This document shows positions 54,827 through 64,000 of a stretch of 64,000 nucleotides of DNA, piece after piece. This DNA comes from Sanderia malayensis (taxonomy: Eukaryota > Cnidaria > Scyphozoa > Semaeostomeae > Pelagiidae). The position numbers were made by a program, and so were the translations under genes. Where the stretch lies: positions 1-64,000 of the forward strand of contig RQOL01000920.1 of NCBI GenBank assembly GCA_013076295.1, read 5' to 3'. Numbering within the stretch: position 1 is the stretch's first letter; every line of letters begins with the position of its first letter. The notes below the pieces were generated by a model that worked only from the letters and a program-made list of their open reading frames with translations, made no database searches and was not told the origin of the DNA.

Positions 54827-55747
54827 TCAAACTCTATCAGACATACATAGCATTGTACGCAATCTTTTGAACAAGTTCTTTGATAACGCTTTCGTTAACA
54901 TATCAGCCACCATATCATTGGTAGCACAATACCTTAGAAGAATTTCCTTGTTTTCCACTTTATTTCGAATGAAATGACATTTGATATCCACATGTTTTGT
55001 TCTCCCATGGAACTTTGGATTTTTAGACATAGCTATTGCTCCTTGGTTGTCTTCTTCAATTAATGTAGGTGTGTCTTGAGTGAATTTCAAATCAGCCAGC
55101 AATGCTCGTAACCAGATTGCCTCTTGCGTTGCAATACTTGCAGCAATGTATTCTGCCTCAGTCGAGGATAATGCCACTGTTGTTTGCTTTTTACTTAACC
55201 AGCTGATTACTACTTCGCATAGTGTGAAGATATATCCAGATCGTGATTTGCGTCCATTAGGGTCACTACCCCAATCGGCATCTACGAATCCACCAAGTTG
55301 AACGTTTGTCTCTTTAGTTCCGTCAAACTCAATTCCCAAATTGATTCTTCCTTTAATGTAGCGTAATATCCGTTTCACGCTCTGCCAATGTTCTCCACTA
55401 TGGTTAGAACAAAATTGGTTTACAGACCCCAATGCTTGAGCAATGTCAGGTCGTGTTGTACTCGCAGCGTAGGTAAGACAACCGATGATTACTTGATATT
55501 TTTGCTTGTCAATTGCAGCACCATCATTTACAACAAGTGTTGAACCAGTTACCTGAGGTGTTGACACTGGCTTGCAGTCTTGCATCCCGTATTTAAGCAA
55601 CATATCAGACAGATATTTTGCTTGATGCAACAACATCTTCTTCTTGGCTCTGTCGCGTTCAATCTGTATACCAAGCAGATAATGAACTTCGCCAAGACCT
55701 TTCATGCAAAATCGCTTTTGCAATTCTTTCTTCTCCTTCTTATGCAT
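54827..55747 (-). pseudogene. Ty1/copia reverse transcriptase C-terminus and RNase H
   Basis: 306 open codons: FCMKGLGEVHYLLGIQIER (RT end), then RPDIAQALGSVNQFC and ILRYIKGRINLGIEF. The RNase H core follows, with DADWGSDPNGRKSRSGY, ALSSTEAEYIA, EDNQGAI and HVDIKCHFIR, typical of copia elements. The first codons (QMHKK) are in phase with the frame at 61774 once the 6-kb insertion and one ATT are removed. RNase H residues look intact, but the polyprotein is broken elsewhere. Confidence 0.92.
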
Positions 55748-55748
55748 T
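55746..55748. repeat. Academ-like element target-site duplication, left (ATT)
   Basis: ATT precedes the TAGACCAGG terminus. The same three bases follow the right end at 61770-61772. Removing one copy and the element restores the copia frame. Confidence 0.8.
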
Positions 55749-56016
55749 TAGACCAGGCGACAAAGGGGGGTATCGTCAAAGTCGGAGGAACTTTACCCCA
55801 ATAGGTGGATTTGGTCAATTTGGGGGCGCTGATTCCGAATATGGTTGTTATACCAAAGGGCGTGGCGGCGTTTAGCCTCTATTTCAATTTTAAACCTCGT
55901 TTTCGATAAGAATTGTGAAACGTCTCGTTGAGCTAAAATACGTATGTAATACAGTTAAAATTGATGTTACTAAAGCAAATGGAGGATGCTGCATTCAAAT
56001 TTATTGGTTTCTTGGA
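55749..56016 (+). repeat. Academ-like left inverted repeat
   Basis: 268 bp, nearly identical to the complement of 61502-61769, with very few mismatches seen on reading. Divergence begins after TTTCTTGGA. Confidence 0.95.
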
Positions 56017-56377
56017 AAAAATGTTCACTTTTCCTCATTTTCATACTGAGCCTCGTTTCTGAAACTGGAAAAAATTTTATTTGTGGAAAACTTTACAGCG
56101 AAACCTAAATCTCCCACACATCTGAAGTGTGATGCACCTATTTGATAAATAATGTTTTATTTTTAGCAAGAATTGAAGTTTGTTTATAATTTTAGGCTCA
56201 TCTTTCAATCAATTGCATACTTTGCGAATAGTTTTGGCAGAGCTGGGAGATGTTTAACTTCTCAGTTTCACTATAAGTATTTTATTTTCGATATGAAAAG
56301 TGATGAGGTTTACACTGTGTAGAAGCATGTACTGTTATTGAAAGCTTTCGATCGCATTAAATTATGAAGGGTTAAAA

Positions 56378-59300
56378 ATGAGTGGAAGTCCAGGTAGTCG
56401 TGTTCCTAAAATTGCCTGTATCGTGCACTACAAGAATATAAAGGAAGAAAGTATCACTCGCTTGACGGAAAAATCTCACAGTTCGTTGCTAGCAAGTAAA
56501 TCGATAAGAGAAAGACTTGGTGGAGATAACTGGCACAAGGAGCAATGCGAAGGTATTCCTCAGGTATTTTCTGATGATCAGGGTTACCATAGATCTTGCT
56601 ATGCAAAGTTCACGCTTGCAAAATCCTACGCTAAACGCAGATCTTCAGATTTTGCAGAAGGTGTACGAACAGACAGCCAAAGAAGCCTGCGTTCTTGCGA
56701 TCCGACAGCTTCATCTTCTGCAGTGGGAACGATCCTATTTCCAAAGCAATGTATGATATGCAAGAAAAGTACCCCGAAATCGGTGAAAGGAAAAAAACAG
56801 CCTTTATCTTTGATCGTTACGAAGCAGGCAGAAACTACTTTAAAGCAAGCAGCAGCTCTCCATAACGACCAAGAGCTTCTGGTGCAAATACAAGACCAAG
56901 ATTTGATCGCTAAAGAGCTCTTAAAACACAGGAAGTGCTATTTGGACTATACACGGATCGTGGGCAAACTTGTCGAGGATAAAGAGCTGGAAGATGCAGA
57001 AGTTCCCAATAAAACAAATTTTTCAGCTGTTTGTGAACTTGTGCAAACGAACATTCTTGAATTTCAGCAGTCGATATCTATGGAGACATTAATGACAGTA
57101 TACGGTGGATCAAAAGAGAGACAAAATAGGCATTTGCTGAAGGACAGGTTGTCTAAGCAGTTTCCAGGTCAACTACTGTTTGTTAAAACTGACTACCACG
57201 AGCCACATATCGTAATTAGTGCCAGTTGCATTGAAACATCTGCTTTCTCTTCAGTACCATTATTAGACAAGGAATTCTACATTAACAAGGCTGCTTTCAT
57301 TCTTCGTGATGAAGTGCTTGACTTTGTTAAAAGTCTTCCTGAGCTCCCCTGGCCACCGACTGTTCAATCAATGAGCGCAGAAAATCGGCTTGGTCCAGAA
57401 CTATTGTTGAATTTTTACAAGAAGCTTCTTGCAAAAAAGGGATCGCATCATTCGAGTAGTCCACAAGTGAGCAGCTTTGCAGAATCCTTCTCTCAAGATG
57501 TTCTTTTTGCTGTAAGCAGGGGTAACTTCTTGACAGCAAAGCATGTCTTGAACGGATGTGGAATCCATAGTTTGACTGGCCAAAAGCTCCCTATCAGTAT
57601 ACTAGCTAAGCAAGGGCACAGTGTGACGTATGATACAGTCTGTGAAATCGAAACATCCCAGGCAGAACTAACAAGAGTGTTTCAAAAAGAAGGAGCAAGC
57701 TTGCTATTGCAACCAAAGGAGGATTCCAGCATAGTCCCGACATTCTTTTGGTGGGACAACTTCGATCAAAACATAGAAAGCATGACTGGTCACGGGACGA
57801 TTCATACAACACATGGTGAAGCTTTCCAAGAGCATTGTCCAAGCAGCATTGTTCGTGATGAAACACGTAGTTTGGCAAGATCCAAGAGACGTGCTCTTGC
57901 TCCCATTACTGAAAAACCAGTTCCACAAAAGCGAGTATCAGCACACACAGAGCCGCCACCACTGTCAACTGGGACCAGTGTCATTGGTATTGAGGGAAAT
58001 TTGCATTGCAGAAATCTCCATTTGCTCTGGACCTTCGCGCGGAATGTAAACAACAATGAGCAAACCTGTCCCCGATTCATTGGATGGATAACCCGGACGT
58101 TACAGGATAAAGAAGTTAAGAAAACTGAACTAACGTATCTGCCACCCATCCACAAACCCATTACGGAGTACGGAACAATGTTTGAAATTTTCTATCAATC
58201 ACGCAGGTTAGCAGAACAATGCAACATGAAATACACACACATTACTATGGACTGTGGTGCTGCAATGAAAGCGTATCATGTCCTCTGGAACAACCCAGAT
58301 ACATTCTCTGACGTTATCCTACATTTAGGGGATTTCCATGCTATGATGGAGATTTTCAATATCATTGGCACCATAGTAGCAGGGAGTGGTTTTGAAGACA
58401 TAATATTCCAAGCTGGCTTGTGTGCATCTGGAAGTTTGAATGGTGTTATGAAGGGAAAGCACTATAATAGAGCGTGGATGGTTCACGAATCGTTTGCCGA
58501 GGCTGTAGTTAGGCTGTTTCAGGAACGCTGCGACATCACATTGCCTGAGGGGTTACGGAGATATTGCCACAGAGATTGGGATCAACGCGAGGAAATTGGG
58601 AAGGTTTTGGAAAATGAAGAAGTGAGAAATTACATCAAAGAGTACGATCGTTGTCAGAAGAAATGTCTTGAAGGGGAGTTCGGTAAAACTGCACAATTTT
58701 GGATGCAGTACGCTAATGCAGTCGAGTCCTTACACAGATTGAGGTTTGCCATATGCAAGAATGATTTTGATTTGCGCCTTCTTATGTGGCAGTTCTGGTT
58801 ACCATTCATGTTCATGACGAATAAAGTTCATTACTCCCGGTATGGTGCATATTACTGCTTTTTGATGGAGCATCTTGATGCAAACTATCCAGGGGCCCGA
58901 GAGGAGATGGAGATGTATGGATTGTCGGTAAAGCGAAACAATCTGGGAATTGGACAAGCAGTAGATCTGGCAGGTGAACAGACATTCATGAAACATGCTA
59001 AAACAGCAGGTATGTATTGTTTTCAATTTCATTCTCCTCTTCCTTAAATCCCTTTGACGGAGGGTTGGGATGTGTCGCTGTCGCTGGGGATGGTGAAACC
59101 TAATGAAATATTGAAGGAGATCTCCAAAAAATCAACTGGAAAATGTGTAAGATAGATATGCATGTCATCTAATCACATGCATTGTATCAAAGGGAATAAT
59201 TCAAATGCACCACTCGCTAAATCTTGAACCTGAGCTTAGCAAATTAAAAAACATAATATCATATCTGGAAATTTCTTCAATATAGCAGCCCGTATTGCCC

Positions 59301-61248
59301 CAGGGTAATTATTTACTTGTAATTTTTTTGGATGCAGGAAAACTCAAGGATAAATTTTATTTCAGGTGGCTTAAAACAGTGTCTTAACAGTGAAACAGCT
59401 TACGAGAAATGGGTCTTGAATCGACCCATGCAAGCCGAGTACACCGAGGGACTTATGGACTTGTCTGGCTTGTCAAGAAGTATTATGAATCCAAGAAAAT
59501 GTCTTCGACCATCAGAGATCATCAAAAGTGAGGAAATGGTCAAAAGAGTACAAGGGATCATCACGGAAACTTTCGTCAATCCTTTTCAAGCTGATCTTCC
59601 AAAAGATAATCTTTACAACATCGTGTCCGGCAGGCCAGTCGACAGCAAAATACATTCGGATCTTTGCACTATAAGACAAGAAGGAGAAGTCAAGCTTAAA
59701 GAATTCACAAATAGATTTACTGGAGATGACAGCCAATCACACACAAAGAAGTTATTCGATCCAATCAAACGCACCAAACTTAAGACCTTCAAAGAAAGCT
59801 TCAAAAGCCAGAAAAAGAAAGATGGAAAAGAAAAGCAACGGGAAATCGTTGCACAACGAGATGTTCTTGGGCTCCTAGCAGCAAAGTCGCACGAGGAAAA
59901 CGCTCCAGTTGATTTTGACAAGGCTCTTAGTTATCCGTTGTCACCTGTTCCTCTGTTTCTTGCCACCGCAGATGGAGCTATAAGAAAATCAGCAAAAAGC
60001 AAATTGTACCAGTGTGCTTTTGATGATCTACAGGAGGTATCATATGCAGAAATACCTGATGTCAAGATCTTTATCCTAGATTTAGCCGCAGCAGTGCGAA
60101 GTACCAATGCCAAGCAGTGCACAATTCGACAGTTTGCGAATAGGATCCTTCAAGCCATCCCACATCAGATGGAGGTGATATATGTAGCTTGTGATATATA
60201 TTCAGGTCACTCGATAAAGGAAGCTGAGCGAAAACGCAGAGGTGAGGGTGAGCGTTACATCTTGAATTCACCAGATGTCAAAGTTCCAAACGACATCAGT
60301 GGATTCTTGAGTAACGGAGAAAACAAGGAGAGATTGTTCAATCTGATAATGCAAACGTGGATGGAAGAAAAATACAAGCTCGGGAAAAAGGTAATCTACT
60401 TCTCAAGTAAGATCAATTGCCATCTTATTTCAAAGGAAGAGTGCAAAGTTGTTGAGGAGCTTGCCTCTAACCACGAGGAAGCTGACACAAAAGTTGTCTT
60501 CTTGTTGGATCATGTTTTGCAGAGATATGGTCAGCACAGCAGAGTGATACTGAGATCTCCATCCGGTGATGTTGATATCCCTATAATTGTTTATGGCAAC
60601 CAGCTCGATACTGATCTCCGGATTTTCCTTGACAATGGTACTGGGAAAAGCAGGAAGGTTCTAGACATGAACTCGTCGCAGCTTTCATCCGTCCAAAAAC
60701 GTGGTATTATTGGATTTCATGCACTGACAGGCAATGATTACGTTTCTTCTTTCTTTGGAAAGGGCAAAGCAAGCTGCTACAAGATATACACGAAATTCCC
60801 TCATCTTCAGGCAGCATTTTGTAATCTTGGAAACTCGTTTACCGTTGATGAACAGACCAAAGTGGCGTTGAGAGAATTTATCTGCAAAGTTTACGGAAAA
60901 GGAAGGCTGAATGACGTCAATGAGGCGAGAAGAGAGCTTTTTTGGAATCGGCTTCGAAGAGATAACCGAATTTCAGATCTCTCAGTGCTACCCCCTTGCA
61001 ATCGCACAACGGAAATCCACATAAAGAGAGCCAATTTCGTTGCTTTGATGTGGAAAATGGCAAAATCACCAATGCTCAACCTCGAGGACCCGAGTCAGCA
61101 TGGTTGGACAGGAGATTTGGAGCCAGATTGGGGAACTGAGCCTTACCCAGAAGACATAGAACAGCTTTTAGTCCGAGATAACGTTGATGCTGCCAGCGTT
61201 GACAGTGATGACGATTCTGATCTAGAACTGGAAGACCTTGACTTGTAA
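56378..61248 (+). CDS. Academ-like transposase, two exons, 1504 residues
   Basis: Exon 1 is 56378-59009 (donor CAG|GTATGT) and exon 2 is 59366-61248 (acceptor TTTATTTCAG). The 356-base intron is in phase 1, and the join gives K-T-A-G-G-L-K. The N-terminus has Cys/His pairs (QCEGIP, HRSC, CMICKK, HRKCYLDY) suggesting zinc binding. A central region with THITMDCGAAMKAYH and ILHLGDFHAMMEIF resembles a DDE/DUF6589-type core. The C-terminal third has NHEEADTKV, RSPSGDVDIPI and GFHALTGNDYVSSFFGKGK, an XPG/FEN-like acidic set plus helix-turn-helix. The tail is acidic and lacks the Cys8 cluster of the relic at 32246-32924. Fully open. Confidence 0.8.
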
Positions 61249-61501
61249 AGACAAGATGGTATCCTGATAATTTGTTTAGTTTTGGTTATTTGTAAATATC
61301 GTTGTTTATGTTGACATAAGTTTTCTGACGATGGTCATACCGTATACAAACGTTTGCTGTTACTTCATGCAACAAAAAGTCTGAAGTGAAAGCATCAACT
61401 GCAGGCAAAGAATGAAATTTCGTGCAAGTAACATTCTTACGTCATTTTGCCTAGTGTCAGAGTGAGGCTTTGTCGGAATTGATACAAAGGTCAACTTTTT
61501 G

Positions 61502-61769
61502 TCCAAGAAACCAATAAATTTGAATGCAGCATCCTCCATTTGCTTTAGTAACATCAATTTTAACTGTATTACATACGTATTTTAGCTCAACGAGACGTTT
61601 CACAATTCTTATCGAAAACGAGGTTTAAAATTGAAATAGAGGCTAAACGCCGCCACGCCCTTTGGTATAACAACCATATTCGGAATCAGCGCCCCCAAAT
61701 TGACCAAATCCACCTATTGGGGTAAAGTTCCTCCGACTTTGACGATACCCCCCTTTGTCGCCTGGTCTA
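61502..61769 (-). repeat. Academ-like right inverted repeat
   Basis: Complement of the left repeat; ends CCTGGTCTA followed by ATT (61770-61772). Confidence 0.95.
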
Positions 61770-61772
61770 ATT

Positions 61773-62839
61773 TGGACACTGTTACAAGCTACAAACAGAG
61801 AAATAATAATTAATTCCTCTCCCATTCGCTTGATGCATAAGCAATTATCAGACTTTGGTTGTTCATGCCCTTTTTCTTTGAAGAATGTATCCATAGTTGT
61901 AAACCAGCATCTTGAAGCTTCCTCAAGTCTATACAGACTCTTGTTTAGTTTACAAACAAGATTTTCTTTGCCATCTTCAAGAAAACCTTCGGGTTGATCC
62001 ATGTAAATCTCTTCTCGTAACTCGCCATTGAGAAATGCGGTTTGCAAGTCCATCTGGTGCAATTCAAGGTCCAGTTGATTAGCTATGTCAAGAACTGTAC
62101 GTATGGTGGTTTATGGTGCAACTGGAGAATACGTTTCTTCAAAATCGATTTCAGCTTCTTGAGAGTACCCTTTAGCAACAAGCCGTGCCTTGTACCTCTC
62201 AATTGAGCCATCTGCATGATGCTTGATCTTGAATACCCAACGGCATCCAATAGGTTTTCTTCCTTGTTGAAGTTGCACAAGATTCCATGCTTCATTCTTC
62301 ATCAGTGACGAGTATTCACTGTCAAGTGCAGCTTTCCACTTGCCTTTCGCAGGTGAATTCAAAGCTTGTTGAATTGTTCTGGGTTCTTCTTGGCTTTCAT
62401 CAGCAGAAACATGAAGTGAATCTTCCACTTCCCACCAATCTCCAGTTATGCATCCATTTCTCTCTGGAACTTTTCTAATACGATTGGAACATTGTGGTAT
62501 GGCCACATTTTCAGCATTCTGATTATCCTCTCCATTGGCACCAGGATCGATTTGCATATAAGCAACAGTTTTTTCGTCTCCTGTTTCTTGTTCACTGTTG
62601 TCTATACAAAGATCTGGTTGAGAGATAACAGGTGTTTCTGCATGCTGGTCATTGGTTTTCTTCTTTTGCAAACGATCACCAAATTCATTCTCAACAAATA
62701 TTACGTCTCTTGATTCATAGACGTGTTTTCTTTTGGGATCACACAGTCTGTAGCCTTTACTGTGAAGACTGTATCCAATGAAGATGCATTTCTTGGATTT
62801 CGGGTCCCACTTCTTCCTGTCTTCTTTCGCAATATGCAT
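61773..62839 (-). pseudogene. Ty1/copia linker and reverse transcriptase N-terminus
   Basis: The frame from 62839 covers the integrase end (CIFIGYSLHSKGYRL) and linker. The RT start follows (CRWVFKIKHHADGSIERYK, FEETYSPVAP), then a nonsense codon at 62111-62113. The same frame continues LHQMDLQTAFLNGEL and MDQPEGF to IIISLFVACNSVQ at the insertion point. The YVDD catalytic box expected between IIISL and ACNSVQ is absent, leaving only FV. It therefore cannot polymerise DNA. Confidence 0.9.
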
Positions 62840-63999
62840 ATAAGCATCAGAACCAAATATTTTGAAATGAGAGACATCGGGTTTTCTTCCATTGAAGCAT
62901 TAATACGGAGTCATGTTTTCCACTCAAACTGTAGGATTACGATTTCTCAGAATTACTGCTGTTGCCACTGCCTCAGCCCAAAAGTTGTAAGGTAATTCTG
63001 CATCATGTAGGATTGATTGTGCATTCTCTTGAATGGTCCTATTCATTTTTCTGCAACTCCATTCTGTTGTGGTGATCTGGGAATGCTTCTTTGCTTTACA
63101 ATACCTTTACTGGCCAAGAATTCATCAAACACTCTTGAGCTATATTCACCCCCATTATCTGAGCAAAAAACTTTGATCTCCTTTCCAGTAACATTGGTGA
63201 CCATTGCTTCATACTCCTTGAACTTCTGAAGCACTTGATCCTTTGATTTCATAAAGTATACAGCCACAAATCTGGACTTATCGTCGATAAATGTCACAAA
63301 ATACCGATAACCACCAAGACTAACTGTTTGCATCAGTCCGCAGACATCACTATGCACTATACCTAGCAGTTCAGATGAACGTGTAGCTTCATTACTAGGA
63401 AATGAGTTTCTTTTCTGCTTTCCTTTAGAACACCCATTACAGAAACTCATATCTTCTGAATCATTGAAACTTAATCCATTAACAAGCTTCTCATCACGCA
63501 GGATTTTCAAATTCCTCATACCAAGGTGACCAAATCTTTGATGCCATAATTTAGCTGACGTTTCACCAATAGCACTATGAACTTGATGTGATTGATTGTC
63601 CATCATGTTACAATCAAGGATAAACAGCTTACCATCTTTCTTTCCTGACCCCATCACATTTCCACTCTTATTCAAAATGATACATTGGTCATTTTTCAAT
63701 ATCACTCTATGGTCTTTGTCAACAACTGCACGCACCGAGAATAAGTTCTTTGCTAATGAAGGAACATACAAGACGTCTGACAACTCTACAGGTTTGTATT
63801 GTCCATCAGCCATAACTCTTAGCCATACTGTTCCTTTCCCGAGTGCCTCTACTGTGCGATTATCACCCAAACGAACCTTTTCTGGAACTGAGAATTCATT
63901 GTAATTCTTCATCCAGTTCTTGTTACAGGACATGTGCTGAGATGCCCCCAAATCAATATACCAAATAAAACATTCATCACTGTTTGTATTTGATGATCC
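62840..63999 (-). pseudogene. Ty1/copia protease end and integrase, frameshifted
   Basis: Runs in from the window edge with WYIDLGASQHMSCN (protease active site, with Leu where Ser/Thr usually follows Asp). The GAG-pre-integrase zinc region has LWHQRFGHLGM and FCNGCSKGKQ. The integrase core has HSDVCG (first Asp), FCSDNGGEY (second Asp) and SPQQNGVAEK (Glu). A one-base loss in an A-run at about 63047 shifts the frame. The next ~200 bases have two further stops before the frame at 62839 resumes. The element's 5' part lies beyond 64000. Confidence 0.92.
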
Positions 64000-64000
64000 C

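Larger units (their letters stand above)
55749..61769 (+). mobile_element. Academ-like DNA transposon, 6.0 kb, apparently complete
   Basis: Perfectly matched ends TAGACCAGGCGACAAAGGGG with 268-bp near-identical inverted repeats (55749-56016, 61502-61769), a 3-bp ATT duplication, and one spliced 1504-codon gene. The ATT duplication, an XPG/FEN-like nuclease region and length fit the Academ superfamily (3-4 bp duplications). Near-identical repeats and an open gene argue for recent insertion into the copia element. Confidence 0.85.

Noticed and set aside
57327..60271. Several minus-strand frames of 60-119 codons
   Set aside because: Shadows of the large plus-strand transposase gene.
55750..61768. 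5-bp duplication (CATTT/AATTT) suggesting a Transib-type element
   Set aside because: It needs one mismatch. Shifting the ends by one base gives a perfect ATT duplication and a longer perfect inverted repeat, and the same restored copia frame. The protein is not RAG1-like.

Overview
The window is animal nuclear DNA: AT-rich, with spliceosomal introns inside mobile genes, long satellite arrays, and almost no ordinary host genes. The mix of elements (Polinton/Maverick, an Academ-like DNA transposon, Penelope-like, Helitron, Ty1/copia, non-LTR LINEs, Tigger-like) best fits an aquatic invertebrate such as a cnidarian. This is an inference from family resemblance. No single-copy host gene fixes the species. 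One 100-N assembly gap lies at 11505-11604.

Layout. 3-1215: 3' end of a non-LTR retrotransposon. 1291-7400: two unrelated satellites back to back, a ~182-bp unit with a ~365-bp dimer period, then a ~137-bp unit with embedded GGGAAGT-rich modules. 7400-11504: non-coding DNA with a diverged direct duplication and a ~580-bp Penelope-like relic, whose inverted terminal repeats each carry a hammerhead-ribozyme-like motif. 11605-13025 and 32246-32924: two halves of one decayed Academ-like transposase gene. Between them, at 13026-32245, is a 19.2-kb Polinton with ~470-bp inverted repeats, AG...CT ends and a perfect 6-bp target-site duplication (CATTGG). 33371-43175: Helitron fragments on the minus strand, broken by a foldback Tc1/mariner-like MITE, a LINE tail, a decayed NHL-propeller-like gene and a second MITE. 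43176-48535: no recognisable genes apart from a microsatellite block. 48539-50683: a broken HIRAN-like gene divergent from a frameshifted Tigger-like transposase. 51522-52600: a LINE relic. About 54291-64000: a minus-strand Ty1/copia element split by an apparently intact 6.0-kb Academ-like transposon (55749-61769).

The Polinton is the main object of interest. It has the usual modules: protein-primed PolB, adenain-like protease, capsid-like proteins, packaging ATPase and a retroviral-type integrase with chromodomain. Its unusual cargo is a canonical Fic-domain protein, a second Fic-like protein lacking the catalytic His, a small acidic zinc-ligand protein, and a five-exon gene for a C4HC3 (RING/PHD-like) protein. 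Its promoters carry perfect heat-shock-element arrays next to CCAAT and TATA boxes, which suggests stress-linked expression. PolB, the integrase and two other genes are frameshifted, so this copy cannot act alone. The protease, capsid, ATPase, Fic and RING genes remain open.

The order of insertion can be read: the Polinton entered an Academ-like gene, the MITE entered a Helitron, and the younger Academ-like element entered a copia element. Excising the Polinton or the younger Academ-like element at its duplication restores the host reading frame at the junction.
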